The notes: generated from the sequence alone by a model not told the origin. A stretch of DNA of 64,000 bases from Terrabacter sp. MAHUQ-38 (GCF_014518425.1 NZ_JACVCU010000001.1:496001-560000); one strand, 5' to 3'; positions 1 through 8,826 are shown, numbered from the stretch's first letter. Program-made: numbers and translations.

Positions 1-822
1 GCGGACCATCGATCGTCCGACGAACGCGACCTTCCGCCCGTGACGCTGGGCCGCGTCCAAGATCTGCTGGATGCGGTGCACGTGGCTGGCGAAGCTCGAC
101 ACGATGACCCGGCCCCTGGTGGTGCGGAACACTGTGTCGATCGCGGGTGCGAGCTCCTCCTCGGAGACGGTGAAGCCGGGGACCTCGGCGTTCGTGGAGT
201 CGACGAGGAACAGGTCGACGCCCTCTTCGCCCAGGCGTGCGAAGGCGCGCAGGTCGGTGACGCGGCCGTCAAGTGGGAACTGGTCCATCTTGAAGTCACC
301 GGTGTGCAGGACCAGCCCGGCCGCCGTCCGGATGGCGACGGCCAGCCCGTCCGGGATCGAGTGGTTGACGGCGATGAACTCACAGTCGAACGGCCCGAAC
401 GTGCGCCGGTCGCCCTCCGCGACCTCGACGGTCACCGGGGTGACGCGGTGCTCGACAAGCTTGGCTTCGAGCAGAGCAACGGTGAGGCGCGAGCCGACGA
501 CAGGGATGTCGGGGCGCTCGCGCAGAAGGTAGGGCACACCACCGATGTGGTCCTCGTGGCCGTGCGTCAGCACGATTGCATCCACCCGGTCGAGACGCTC
601 CCTGATCCAGGTGAAGTCGGGGATGATGACGTCGACCCCGGGCTGGTGCTCGTCCGGGAAGAGCACACCGCAGTCGACGACGAGCAGCCGCCCGGCGTGC
701 TCGAACACGGTCATGTTGCGCCCGATCTCGCCCAGCCCACCCAGCGGCACGACCCGCAGGCCGTTCCGTGGCAGCTCCGGCAGCGTGTCGCCGCTTCTGC
801 GGCGTGGCCCTCGCCGGCTCAT
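1..822 (-). CDS. rnj: Ribonuclease J, N-terminal part (runs off the left edge)
   Basis: Metallo-beta-lactamase/beta-CASP ribonuclease that processes and degrades mRNA and rRNA in the cytoplasm. The 274 visible residues start at ATG 822, with GGAG about 11 nt upstream. They show the zinc-binding HGHEDH motif at residues 87-92, preceded by GGLGEIGRN and VVDCGVLFP, which are typical of RNase J. The beta-CASP domain begins before the cut and the C-terminus is outside the window. In actinobacteria dapA is commonly found just upstream of rnj; here the upstream side is instead the repeat-rich accessory region. The family assignment is secure from motifs. Confidence 0.95.
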   Translation of the reverse strand, partial: MSRRGPRRRSGDTLPELPRNGLRVVPLGGLGEIGRNMTVFEHAGRLLVVDCGVLFPDEHQPGVDVIIPDFTWIRERLDRVDAIVLTHGHEDHIGGVPYLLRERPDIPVVGSRLTVALLEAKLVEHRVTPVTVEVAEGDRRTFGPFDCEFIAVNHSIPDGLAVAIRTAAGLVLHTGDFKMDQFPLDGRVTDLRAFARLGEEGVDLFLVDSTNAEVPGFTVSEEELAPAIDTVFRTTRGRVIVSSFASHVHRIQQILDAAQRHGRKVAFVGRSMVR

Positions 823-1567
823 CGCCCGACTCCGGCCGCGGACCGTGGGCTGGACAAGTAGAGAGGGTCTTGCTGCGGGATGTTCACAGGCTTCTCCGAT
901 GCTGAGGATCCGGCCGAGGGAGCGGCTCGGTGCGAGGGTCCAGGACGACCGCACCGAGTCATTTGGTGAGTGTGCGCCGCTGAGCTGGCCAGCGAGGCGG
1001 GGTCGGCGTTCGTGCTGGCCTCGTTGAGGCGATGAGCGCCAATCTTGGCAGGAAGTCGTAGATGTAGGCCGGCTGGGCGCCGTATAGGACGACTCACGCC
1101 AGCCCGGCCGCCATCGCCACCGCGTTGAAGACGAAAAGAATCCGAACATTCATCGGCACGTGCACTCAGCGCGATACCGAAGCCAAGGAGGGGGGTTCTC
1201 GCATCAGGCGGGAAGGTTGGCGGCGTGGTGTTCGTGACATCTGGACCTCGGCCCCAGCACGCCCGCACGTGCGTCACTTCGCCGCAAGACGGGCGAGGAC
1301 GACGGACGCCACAGTCCCAGCTCGCGTCCTTGTCCCGTCGGTTCGCAGCTGCAGACCTCTACAGCCGGCTGGGGTGACTGACAGAAGTCGGCGAAAGTGA
1401 CTAGTCATGTCGTGCGCGAAACAGTCCAAACGGTCTATATCAGGACAGGGCTTGCGCTCGTAGTGTCTTCCTTGGGCCTGTGGGGGGTCCGCATGATCGG
1501 GGCCGGTGGGACGGCCCGGGTCGGCTCGGTAGTCATGGGAGGCGCCGGGCCGGGAGGGGTGGTTGTA
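823..1567. other. Non-coding gap between rnj and the WhiB gene
   Basis: About 745 bp with no convincing gene on either strand. It contains the first (leftmost) copy of the array repeat at 1271-1285 and probably the promoters of rnj and of the WhiB gene. The ORFs here are Arg/Ser/Pro-rich and show no recognisable domain. Confidence 0.5.
1271..1285 (+). repeat. Array repeat, copy 1
   Basis: Exact match to GCGTC-N4-CGCCGC (N4 = ACTT) between rnj and the WhiB gene. This is the leftmost copy and may mark the left end of the cassette-like region. Confidence 0.75.
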
Positions 1568-1867
1568 ATGAGTGATGTCGCAACGGTGGGTCTGTGGGTG
1601 GACGAGTGGGCCAGGGAGGCCAGCTGTGCCGGCCAAGACCCTGAGACGTTGTTCGTCCGGGGCAAGGCCCAGCATGACGCAAAGGCCGTCTGCAAGACGT
1701 GTCCGGTCCTCGCGCAGTGCCTGGCTGAGGCCTTGGACAGCAGGACGGAGTTCGGTGTGTGGGGAGGCATGACCGAGCGGGAGCGCCGAGCGCTGCTCCG
1801 GAAGCGGCCCGACATCACCTCGTGGAAGTCTGCCCTTCGGGCAGGAATGGCGTCACAGGCCAGGTAG
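1568..1867 (+). CDS. WhiB-family iron-sulfur transcription factor (WblA/WhiB4-like)
   Basis: Wbl proteins carry a [4Fe-4S] cluster and act with the housekeeping sigma factor to control development, redox responses or drug tolerance. From ATG 1568 (GGGAGGGG just upstream) the protein has 99 residues, with the four cluster cysteines at 20, 42, 45 and 51 (C-x2-C-x5-C), the GVWGG turn at 63-67 and a basic tail after it. The string GVWGGMTERERRALLRK most resembles the WhiB4/WblA subgroup. The open frame extends upstream to 1397, but the added residues look unlike the family. It is a single gene inside the accessory region, so it may be an extra copy. Confidence 0.9.
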   Translation: MSDVATVGLWVDEWAREASCAGQDPETLFVRGKAQHDAKAVCKTCPVLAQCLAEALDSRTEFGVWGGMTERERRALLRKRPDITSWKSALRAGMASQAR

Positions 1868-2035
1868 GCGCGCTTGATCGGCGATGCGAGCCGATCTGCA
1901 AACCGGTTCGTGACCTTCCGGTCGGTGGGAGATCGCGGCTCCGTCGCAGGGAGCAGATCCTCGGCACCAAGCGGGACGGGCCGCTCCTATGCGCGACAGG
2001 ACGGCCATACGGAGCGCCTAGAGAGGAGATGTCCC

Positions 2036-2320
2036 ATGCCAGAAGGCACCTCTCACGTTCAGGGGAAGGATGATCCCGAACCGCCGCCGCGGCACGACCT
2101 CGTCGACGATCAGCTGCTCGAGGAGATCGAGCTCCTTGTTGACGTGATCGCCCGAGTCGCCGAGCACGCCGCGTACCTGTCAACTGACGAGGTGGACTCC
2201 GTTCTGGGCCTGCCTAGCGTTGCCCACGGAGCCTTCCGTGTCCCGGAGGACATAGATGCCTTCGCCCTGCACGCCGTAGACCTAATAGGCGCCAGCGCCG
2301 TTGGAGGGCGCTGTCCTTGA
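2036..2320 (+). CDS. Small acidic hypothetical protein
   Basis: 94 residues from ATG 2036, chosen because GAGAGGAG lies 8 nt upstream. The middle is acidic and helical (DDQLLEEIELLVDVIARVAEHA), followed by a short STDEVDSVLGL stretch. No membrane segment and no catalytic motif are visible. It reads like a small actinobacterial protein of unknown function. The longer frame from 1874 adds only low-complexity residues. The repeat copy at 2655 follows 335 bp downstream. Confidence 0.6.
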   Translation: MPEGTSHVQGKDDPEPPPRHDLVDDQLLEEIELLVDVIARVAEHAAYLSTDEVDSVLGLPSVAHGAFRVPEDIDAFALHAVDLIGASAVGGRCP

Positions 2321-2654
2321 ACGTATGGCCGTAATCGGACGGCCGCGGCTTCCGTCCCGTCAACGCGCCCTGGTCTTCGTCGTGGCTGGGCTGCGGCCCA
2401 TAGCCCGTCGCATCCCGCATCATCCACGAGGCAGACACGGTGGCCATCGGACCTCGCCTTGCCGACGAAGACCACCTCTTTGCCACGGCCGTTAACAGGG
2501 GTCTGTGCACCCGCTCGGGCGGCAGCTCATCAGGGACGAGGAATGTCACTCGTCGGTTGTAGGTGCCGTCGTGCAGAACCTCAGCGCCTCGTCCTCGGGC
2601 ACGATCCAAGCTCTGCGCGGAGTGCTCACACTGGGCAGTGTCACCTAGCGCGAT
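2321..2654. other. Spacer with possible decayed minus-strand coding
   Basis: About 330 bp. On the minus strand around 2600-2350 the translation has protein-like stretches (TYNRRVTFLVPDELPPERVH, then KPRPSDYGHTFKDSAL) without a start or a recognisable family, so it may be the tail of a broken gene. It is too uncertain to call a CDS. Confidence 0.3.
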
Positions 2655-2669
2655 GCGTCTTTTCGCCGC
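2655..2669 (+). repeat. Array repeat, copy 2
   Basis: Exact match to GCGTC-N4-CGCCGC (N4 = TTTT). It abuts the stop codon of the minus-strand ORF at 2669. Confidence 0.75.
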
Positions 2670-3130
2670 TAGAGGCGCCAGTCCAAGTAGTCGGCGGTGG
2701 AGCGCTCGGCATCGTGCGCGCGAACGCCGGAACCAGCGGTTGTGACATGGAATCCGCCGGAGATCAGGGCCGGGATGCCAACAGCGAGCTGCGATGCCTG
2801 AAGGGCTTCGGACCCAAGCCGTAGACAAGGGGAAACCAGCGCGCCGGCACGACCAATCTGCTGAACGACCAAGTCAAGTTGAGCTGGCGGCTTCCCCTCG
2901 CGGAATGCTGCGGCGAGCTGGACGACCTTGGCGCGCCAGTAGTCGATTTTTGCCGGCGGTCCAGTGGGCGGTTCGAGGAGCGCGCTTCGGCGGGGTGGAT
3001 GTCGCGGCGTGCGCCGACCCGGGGACCTCGAGCTCGGCCTTTTGGTTGGCGATGCGTTCGGCGGCCTTGGCCTTGACCTTGGCCTGAAGGCTCCCGCCGC
3101 CGCGCATGCGGCGGCGGGTGCCGCCGGCGA
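2669..3130 (-). pseudogene. Probable broken gene of unknown function
   Basis: The minus strand has a convincing C-terminal translation (WRAKVVQLAAAFREGKPP through YLDWRL, stop at 2669-2671). The upstream helical stretch (KVKAKAAERIANQKAELEVPG) lies in a different frame and crosses over near 3020. That fits a frameshifted gene of roughly 140-150 codons. No family was recognised. A continuous frame reaches 3217, but its N-terminal half is Arg/Pro-rich and not protein-like. Confidence 0.35.
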
Positions 3131-3215
3131 CGGGTGTGCTCTTGCAGGTGCCGCTCGATGGGGTGCGCGTCGGAGAGAACGGGAGCGTGCGCCACGGTCG
3201 CCTACTCTCAGGGCC

Positions 3216-3710
3216 ATGACGGAACTTGTCGCAGCCCTCGTGGGTGCGTTGGTCGGTGGTGCGGCGTCTCTGGGCGCGACGTTGTGGGCCCTCAGGCACC
3301 AAGCGAAGGTGAGCCGAAACGAGAAGCTCGAGACGCTGCTTGGTGAGCTGCATGCCGACGCTGCGCGGATGAGCGCAAACCTTCATTCGTGGCCCATGGT
3401 CTCCGACCCCGATGCGATCTGGCGCATGAACCTTGCGGTGCAGCAGGTCGTGTTCCGTTCCATGAAGGACTGGCCGGTCCTCTGTCGCGCGGTGAAGAAG
3501 GGGTGGGATGCGGTCCAGGGCGGCCTCGAGCAACACGACTCGGGTTTGGGGCAATTGACGCCGGAGGGGCGTGCGCGTGCCATGGCCGGGGCTGATGCTC
3601 TGTTGGTGATCCCAACCCTGTGGGTCTCCAATCCCAAGAAGTTTGAACGGACCAACCGCGACCGGGACCCGCTGGACGTGGATGGTGAAATGCCAGGTTG
3701 GCTGCGATGA
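3216..3710 (+). CDS. Membrane-anchored hypothetical protein
   Basis: 164 residues from ATG 3216. Residues about 3-26 form one hydrophobic, Gly/Ala-rich segment (ALVGALVGGAASLGATLWAL) that should anchor the protein in the membrane. The remainder is soluble and helical with several Trp residues. The layout (one N-terminal membrane segment plus a short cytoplasmic helical domain) is common among phage and island proteins of unknown role. No family was recognised. The frame is open upstream to 2964, but that extension overlaps the minus-strand remnant and is less protein-like. Confidence 0.65.
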   Translation: MTELVAALVGALVGGAASLGATLWALRHQAKVSRNEKLETLLGELHADAARMSANLHSWPMVSDPDAIWRMNLAVQQVVFRSMKDWPVLCRAVKKGWDAVQGGLEQHDSGLGQLTPEGRARAMAGADALLVIPTLWVSNPKKFERTNRDRDPLDVDGEMPGWLR

Positions 3711-3714
3711 GGAC

Positions 3715-4140
3715 TCACTGGTCACCGTCGTCATCGTCGAGGTAGCGCCACGCGATCCGCGTGACGACGGCGTCACGAACCTTGCCTTGGGCGTCGACGA
3801 ACAACCGCGGCACAAACTCGTGGGGGTCCAGACCGGGGAAGCCCTCGCGGGCGACCTCGGCTTCGGAGTAGGTCAGGATGCCGTGGTGGTCGTTCCAGCA
3901 GGCGCGCTCATGAGTCGAGCCAGCACGCACCGCCCTTCGCGGCCGGCTCGGCGCGCTCCTTGCACGGCGTGCACCCGCCACACGAGTTGGGCTAGATGCT
4001 CGATTCGGTCCCGCAGCTCGGCGTGGGCGGCTACGGTGGCGTCGGCCTCCCGGTCGCCGGGCACCTCGTAGATGTGGTCTCCGCCGACTGGGACGCCACC
4101 GGCCCCCTCGGCGTGCTGCGCTTCGCTGGCGGGCGTCGGC
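3715..4140 (-). pseudogene. Frameshifted hypothetical gene
   Basis: The C-terminal half (HHGILTYSEAEVAREGFPG through WRYLDDDDGDQ, stop 3715) is clearly coding. The N-terminal half (GGDHIYEVPGDREADATV, then AELRDRIEHLAQLVWRVHAVQ) is equally protein-like but lies in another frame. The frames switch near 3905. The product would have been about 140 residues and contained an HH-Gly-Ile motif. No family was recognised. A sequencing error at one base would also explain the break. Confidence 0.5.
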
Positions 4141-4969
4141 GCGCAGTGCCATCGCTCGGCTCAAGCAATGTGGCCTGGGCGGTGGCATGTTCATGCTTGC
4201 GACAGAGCGGCACTCAACAGAGCTGTCGCGCGCACGAAACGCGACCGAGACGTCTTGAGCACGTGGGTATGCGGCCAGTAGCGCCACCGCCCGCAAGGTC
4301 CAACAGCGTGGCTCGGGCGGTGGCGCGCTCGTCGTCTCCCGCGGCGGCCCCTTCCACAAGCAGCCGTCCAACGTCACGCCGCTCGCTACCGTCGTTGTGG
4401 CGGTGTCGTCTCCAACCCCTCCCACGGACACCCGTGAGGCGGCGCCGTCCATGGGTCACCCTGGTCGCTGGGCGACGCATTAGTGCATCCGCTCGGATGC
4501 CCATGGGTACTTGGGGCATTCACGTTCCGGCGGCGTGACTCGAACTCCGCCGCCGGGGCGCCCGCGGTCGGCAGCTCCCGGTGGTGTCGGTCTGCGTGGG
4601 TCATAGCGTGGTCCTTTCGGCGGTCGTGTGGGCGCTGCTGGTGCTCGTCGTGACGTCGCTCCGGGGGTGGGCGAGGTCGGAGGTCGCCCCGGTGTCGGGG
4701 CGAGATGGGACCCGTTTCGTGGACGACGCCGCGATAAGCGGCCCCTGAATCGGCTTAACCTGAGTGACGCTCGCTGGCGCCCATGCCAAGCACGAGGTTC
4801 GCGAGTAGGTCGCCGTAGCGTCTCGTCCCGCGCGCTCGCGCGCTCGCGCGCTCGCAGAAGCCGCCAGCGCTTGGGGTCCTGACGACACGTTCGCACCAGC
4901 GTCATAGCGCCGCCTGTCGGCCTCGCCGACTTTCACCCCTCAAGCCGATGAGCGGTCCCCCGGTCGGAC
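4141..4969. other. Long gap without a confident gene
   Basis: About 830 bp. A minus-strand ORF starting at 4604 has a possible ribosome site (GAAAGGACC) but a low-complexity product, so it is not called. A repeat of the word GCGCTCGC occurs near 4840-4855. The array repeat copy at 4899 lies close to the right end. Confidence 0.4.
4899..4913 (+). repeat. Array repeat, copy 3
   Basis: Exact match to GCGTC-N4-CGCCGC (N4 = ATAG), followed by CTGTCGGC. That tail is shared with the copies at 22031 and (as CTGTCCGC) 32668. Confidence 0.75.
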
Positions 4970-5365
4970 TCACTCTTGGGGGTCGTCTCCTGTTCGAGCC
5001 AAGCGCTCGCGACTCAGGTACCGAACCGGCTTGCCGAGCGACTCCGCGTAGGCAATCTCCCGTCGGGTTGACTCACCTACGTAGCCGCCCGGATCCACGA
5101 TGTACACCTCGTCAGCCATGCGAATCTTCTGGAGGTGCACACCGCCGAGCCGTCCCTTCAGGGCTGAGCTGTCGGCTGCCCAGTCGTAGTCCGGCAGATC
5201 GGGGAGGCTGAATATCCCGAGGCTGATCACGACGCAACCTTCCATCGTGAGCCGCTGGTTGACCTCCGCGAACTCAGACTCAAACTTGGTCGAGCCGCAG
5301 AGGGTGATGACCTTCGCCTCACCCCCGGCCGACTGCGACGCCTGCTGGTCCTCCATCAGGTTCAT
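4970..5365 (-). CDS. Nucleoside 2-deoxyribosyltransferase-like protein (DUF4406 type)
   Basis: 131 residues from ATG 5365 (a start at 5356 is possible). It shows the Rossmann-like pattern of this superfamily: VITLCGSTKF at the N-terminus, a central ADEVYIVDPGGYVGEST and REIAYAESLGKPV. The Glu in GEST matches the catalytic position of nucleoside deoxyribosyltransferases, which move deoxyribose between bases; small DUF4406-like members may act on nucleotide adducts or have phage-related roles. The frame extends to 5431. It stands alone in its unit, just right of repeat copy 3. Confidence 0.75.
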   Translation of the reverse strand: MNLMEDQQASQSAGGEAKVITLCGSTKFESEFAEVNQRLTMEGCVVISLGIFSLPDLPDYDWAADSSALKGRLGGVHLQKIRMADEVYIVDPGGYVGESTRREIAYAESLGKPVRYLSRERLARTGDDPQE

Positions 5366-5549
5366 GATCGCTGAACGGCAGGAAGAGTCCATCGCCGCCC
5401 CTGGACCTCCGCTTCTGCTGCCGAGGCGCAAGTGCGGCGGTTGTAGAACTCGCGGTGCAACTCGGCCTCGCAGTCACCCGGAAGGGTGAGGAGCAGTGTG
5501 AGCGGTGCGGCCTGCCGCATCTTCCGAGGCATAGCAGTCCCTCGGAACC

Positions 5550-5636
5550 GTGGCGTGGCGTGATCTCGAGGAACTAGCACCCGAAGAGGGCGATCGACTG
5601 GTGAAGAATGCCTTCGTAGATCTCCCCGAGGACTGA
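5550..5636 (+). pseudogene. Short coding fragment
   Basis: The plus frame from GTG 5550 reads VAWRDLEELAPEEGDRLVKN and on to FVDLPED and a stop at 5634-5636. This looks like the C-terminal tail of a soluble protein, but the frame is closed by a stop at about 5533. It is probably the remnant of a lost gene. Confidence 0.3.
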
Positions 5637-5695
5637 AGGCCGGGCGCGGGGCGCCCCTCGCGCGAAGGCGTACGCGCTACGCCCCTCCGCTCGTA

Positions 5696-5732
5696 AGGGT
5701 GCGGGAGGTCGGCACCCGGCCTCCCGCACCCT
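5696..5732 (-). terminator. Terminator of the amidase gene
   Basis: Perfect 13-bp stem (AGGGTGCGGGAGG at 5696-5708, its complement at 5720-5732) with an 11-nt loop. It lies 16 bp beyond the stop of the minus-strand amidase gene. Confidence 0.75.
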
Positions 5733-5747
5733 CGGTCCGGCGACGGG

Positions 5748-6437
5748 TCAGAGGTCCGGCGGCGGGTTACGGAAGATCTCGATCCACGTCTGGGCGCGGT
5801 TGTAGACCGTGGGCACCTGACTGATGAAGTTGTCCGTCGGGCAGGTCTTGCCCGGCGAGCTCGACCACACCGCACCGGTCTGGTCGCGACACCACGTCCG
5901 TCGGAGGTTGGGGTCGTAGGTGCCGAAGTTGCCGTCGATGCCAAGGCGGTGCCAGGCGAGTCCGCTGAGGTTGTCGACGGTCGCGATGCGATTCGGCACA
6001 CCGCAGTAGAGGTGCGCCCACGCGAAGATCTTCGCGATGTTGGTCAGCTGTGAGTCGGTCATGGAGTCCCCGACGATGCCGGCGTGCTCGACGGAGATCG
6101 TCGACGAGTTGCCCTCGAGGTCGGCAGCTGCTCGACAGTCCATCGTCTGGTGCTGGCGCGGAGCGCCGGAGCGCGGGTTGTAGAAGTGCGCGTAGGAGCC
6201 GTCCGCCATCTTGCCCGGACCGTAGATGTCCGCACTACGGGTGACGGCGATGTGGATCGTGACCCGCCGAGGCGTCATCGCCGTGGTCGACCGATCGGTG
6301 ATCGGGTCCCAGACCGCGAACTCCGCCCGCCTGCTCTTGATGAGCGCCTCGGCGGGTGACGCCGACAGTCCGGTCGCCGCGAGCGCGGCCGATCCGACGA
6401 TGAGAGATCTTCTTCCGACTTTTCCCTGTCCGTCCAT
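5748..6437 (-). CDS. Secreted peptidoglycan-recognition/N-acetylmuramoyl-L-alanine amidase-like protein
   Basis: 229 residues from ATG 6437. The N-terminus GRRSLIVGSAALAATGLSASPAEA is a Tat-like signal peptide. The mature part has the Amidase_2/PGRP layout: TIHIAVT (first zinc ligand), LAWHRLGIDG (second His) and GKTCPTDN (Cys ligand near the C-terminus). Such enzymes cut the bond between MurNAc and the stem peptide outside the cell. The open frame extends to 6617, but only this start places the twin-arginine motif correctly. The product may be an autolysin or an antibacterial enzyme. The gene ends with a strong hairpin. Confidence 0.85.
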   Translation of the reverse strand: MDGQGKVGRRSLIVGSAALAATGLSASPAEALIKSRRAEFAVWDPITDRSTTAMTPRRVTIHIAVTRSADIYGPGKMADGSYAHFYNPRSGAPRQHQTMDCRAAADLEGNSSTISVEHAGIVGDSMTDSQLTNIAKIFAWAHLYCGVPNRIATVDNLSGLAWHRLGIDGNFGTYDPNLRRTWCRDQTGAVWSSSPGKTCPTDNFISQVPTVYNRAQTWIEIFRNPPPDL

Positions 6438-6702
6438 GTCTCGGAACGTAGAGAGGCTGGGGCAGGGACTCATGAGTGCCCCGACTCTGTTCACCATGCC
6501 GGTGAGGGGCCGGGTTGAGTAGCCTTGGCGGCCGCGCCCGGGCACCGCCATAGCCAACGCATCATGACGGAAAGCGCCGCATGGCGTAGATATTCGATGA
6601 CGCCTTCCCCAACCCACCGGCCAGATCTGGAAGCCGGTGACCTGGGCACAGACACCTCAGCGCCTCCAACGCTGAACTTGTTCGAGCTTCGACCGACGAG
6701 GT

Positions 6703-6717
6703 GCGTCTTACCGCCGC
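6703..6717 (+). repeat. Array repeat, copy 4
   Basis: Exact match (N4 = TTAC) in the extended form AGGTGCGTCTTACCGCCGCC. GGTG can pair with CGCC across an 8-nt loop. Confidence 0.8.
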
Positions 6718-6739
6718 CTGGGGACCCGGCTAGCGACGT

Positions 6740-6753
6740 GCGTCTACCGCCGC
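6740..6753 (+). repeat. Array repeat, copy 5 (one base shorter)
   Basis: GCGTC-TAC-CGCCGC, a 3-nt spacer instead of 4. It lies 37 bp after copy 4, as if a very short or empty unit sits between them. Confidence 0.65.
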
Positions 6754-6927
6754 GTTGAGCGATAGGCCCAGATCGCCTTTGCAGATTCGTGCAGCTGAGT
6801 TCGGCTACTCATCCTGTGTCGCCGCGCCGATGGGAGGCTGCGGCCACGTCATGGGTTGCAGCCTTGGGGCACAAGCAGGCCCGGGGTTTGTCCGGGAGTC
6901 GAGCAAACACGAACAGGGGACGACGAA

Positions 6928-7332
6928 ATGAAGATTAAGTCCAGAGCCGCCGTCGCACTTGCAGCAGCCACCTCCGCCGTCGCGTTGGCAGCATCTCCGG
7001 CAGCAGCGAGCACCACATGGAGCAGCTACGGCGTCGGCGGTGTCCACGCCCAGGGCACCATCAGCCTGTCGTACGGGTACATCACGATGTCGGGATATGT
7101 GCGCGACACCCTTTGCGACGGGAAGGAGGCGTACATCTTCGTCGCTCTCGCCCGAGATGGGAAGACCATCTCTCGGGAGCGCATCGTCAACACCGGTGGG
7201 TGTAACACCAGTACAAACTTCACACGCAAGTGGTACTCGCCGACCGGCAGCGTCATCTGGGTGCAGGAATGCATCAAAGGCACCCTGCAACTTGCCACGT
7301 GCTCGCAGTCCTACAAGGTCTACACGAACTGA
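6928..7332 (+). CDS. Small secreted protein of unknown function
   Basis: 134 residues from ATG 6928 (AGGGGAC upstream). The signal peptide MKIKSRAAVALAAATSAVAL ends in ASPAAAS. The mature domain of about 105 residues is rich in Tyr, Thr, Ser and Gly with several Cys, suggesting an extracellular beta-sandwich held by disulfides. It is similar in style, though not obviously in sequence, to the secreted protein at 8072-8428. A strong terminator follows. Confidence 0.8.
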   Translation: MKIKSRAAVALAAATSAVALAASPAAASTTWSSYGVGGVHAQGTISLSYGYITMSGYVRDTLCDGKEAYIFVALARDGKTISRERIVNTGGCNTSTNFTRKWYSPTGSVIWVQECIKGTLQLATCSQSYKVYTN

Positions 7333-7358
7333 CGCACCGGGTGAGGCCCGGCCGTACC

Positions 7359-7390
7359 GGCTGGGACTGAGGCATGTCTCAGTCCCAGCC
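7359..7390 (+). terminator. Terminator of the secreted-protein gene
   Basis: Perfect 13-bp stem (GGCTGGGACTGAG and its complement) with loop GCATGT, 26 bp after the stop at 7332. Confidence 0.8.
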
Positions 7391-7570
7391 GCGCTCACGT
7401 CAGCTCTGACGTTGGGAGCGCCAGGGGGCCGTCCCCATGTGGCAAAGAATCCGTTATCGGCGCGACGAATGCGCTTGGCGTGCAAAAGGAGATTCGCGTC
7501 TCTTAAGCCGGGTCGGCGCTCTTAGAGGAACCTTGTGCGTACGGGTTCGCGAGCATCGCTCCGGGCATTT

Positions 7571-7975
7571 TTACTCGAGCAGATTGCGGTACTGAGGACA
7601 CCGGTCGCCGACGGCTGCAGCGATAAGCGACAAAGCCTGGGCGTTGCTGAGGTCTCCCTTGAGTGTCAGGAGGGCAAGACCTGCAACAAGCCGGTCCTGC
7701 GATCCCTCGGCCGCCTCGGCCACGTCACACAGACGATCCAGCATCACGTCCGCTTCGGCGTCAGACATGTCGGGATAGACGCTCTGAACCGCGGTCACGG
7801 CCGCGCTCGTATCGGCTGACGCGCTGGCCTGAGGGTTGCCGACCAGAAGCTTCCACCCCACGCCCGCGTCCGCGACCTCACGAAGGAGCTCCCAAACGGC
7901 GAACGCGCGACGACCCGTCATGAGTTCAAGGCTCCCATCGCCAAAGAGTCGACGAGGTGTCCCCCAACCGGCCAT
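7571..7975 (-). CDS. Hypothetical alpha-helical protein
   Basis: 134 residues from ATG 7975. Mostly helical (FAVWELLREVADAGVGWKLL, then DAEADVMLDRLCDVAEAAEG and LTLKGDLSNAQALSLIAAAV), no signal or membrane segment. The start codon lies 5 bp from a repeat copy at 7981, so the promoter would fall inside the neighbouring unit. No family was recognised. Confidence 0.65.
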   Translation of the reverse strand: MAGWGTPRRLFGDGSLELMTGRRAFAVWELLREVADAGVGWKLLVGNPQASASADTSAAVTAVQSVYPDMSDAEADVMLDRLCDVAEAAEGSQDRLVAGLALLTLKGDLSNAQALSLIAAAVGDRCPQYRNLLE

Positions 7976-7980
7976 CCGGT

Positions 7981-7995
7981 GCGTCTTACCGCGCC
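7981..7995 (+). repeat. Array repeat, copy 6 (degenerate)
   Basis: GGTGCGTCTTACCGCGCC: the core has CGCGCC instead of CGCCGC. It lies between two minus-strand genes, against the start of the left one. Confidence 0.6.
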
Positions 7996-8071
7996 ATCGT
8001 CGTGCAGCCGGGCCGACGGCGACGCGAGCAGGCAGCGCCGGGGATCAAAGCCACCGGCGCCGCCGTATGGG

Positions 8072-8428
8072 TCAACTGACTTGTGCGCCCCAGCTGGTGT
8101 CCTGGTTGTGGAAGCGGTCCCAGTTGTCGCAGCCCACCATTGAGTACGTGTTCGTGTTTGTCTGCCAGACCCACGAGCTATACCTCGTGTACTGCGTCAC
8201 GTAGCCGTACGGGTCCGTGCGATCACAGGTGATGTAGAGCCGGTAGTACGAGCCTGCAGCGGCCGTTCCACACTTGCCTCGCACGTTCGAGGTGCCCTGG
8301 ATGTAGAGCACGCTGACGCTGCAGCCCGACGGGACGGAGCCAGCGAACGCGGGCGCCGCGCCGGCCGCCGCTGCCCCAACGCCGATCATCGACGCCGCTA
8401 TGGCCTGAACGATCCTCTTCTTCATCAC
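8072..8428 (-). CDS. Small secreted Cys-containing protein
   Basis: 118 residues from ATG 8428 (AGAGGGAGAAC upstream). Signal peptide KKRIVQAIAASMIGVGAAAA ending in PAFAG; the mature part of about 89 residues contains Cys pairs and many Tyr/Trp/Ser/Thr (SYYRLYITCDRTDPYGYV). It resembles the small exported beta-rich proteins common in actinobacteria. Function unknown. Confidence 0.8.
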   Translation of the reverse strand: MMKKRIVQAIAASMIGVGAAAAGAAPAFAGSVPSGCSVSVLYIQGTSNVRGKCGTAAAGSYYRLYITCDRTDPYGYVTQYTRYSSWVWQTNTNTYSMVGCDNWDRFHNQDTSWGAQVS

Positions 8429-8794
8429 GTTCTCCCTCTAGAGACGCCTGCGGCGGCCGAGAAAGGATGCCCCAGACTGAGCTCGACAGTGAGCCGTACC
8501 GCGGACACTAGGGCGCGCGTGAGCCCTCGGCCTGAGCACCAGCGCTCTGGCTAGCTGGCGGCCGAACGCGATGTCTCCGACAGAGCCATCGGTCGGCGGC
8601 TCCGCGGCCACAGCTGGCAGTCAGTGCGGTACGCGCACTGGCAACTGAGGGCCGAACAAGCGAGAGTGCTTGCCCACTTCGATCCTGGCGGTCATATCCA
8701 TGTGTGCGCCCGTCACCGCCACGAACCGGCGCGCACAGGGATTCAACGTCCCCTGCTGCCGCGATGCGATGGTCACGCCATGACCGCGCGAGGC

Positions 8795-8809
8795 GCGTCC
8801 TTCCGCCGC
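8795..8809 (+). repeat. Array repeat, copy 7
   Basis: Exact match (N4 = CTTC) in the form AGGCGCGTCCTTCCGCCGC; GGCG pairs with CGCC across 8 nt. An MFS-transporter fragment starts a few bases later. Confidence 0.75.
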
Positions 8810-8826
8810 GAGCAGGGCACCGGGCC

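Larger units (their letters stand above)
6438..6927. other. Divergent spacer with two repeat copies
   Basis: 490 bp between the minus-strand amidase and the plus-strand secreted protein. It carries two array repeats 37 bp apart (6703 and 6740) and presumably both promoters. No gene was seen. Confidence 0.5.

Noticed and set aside
40-861. Long plus-strand ORF opposite ribonuclease J
   Set aside because: It is the shadow of rnj: acidic low-complexity product, while the minus strand shows HxHxDH and other family motifs.
4480-4936. Minus-strand ORFs in the 4.1-4.9 kb gap
   Set aside because: Arg/Pro/Thr-rich composition, no stable start with ribosome site except 4604, no family resemblance.
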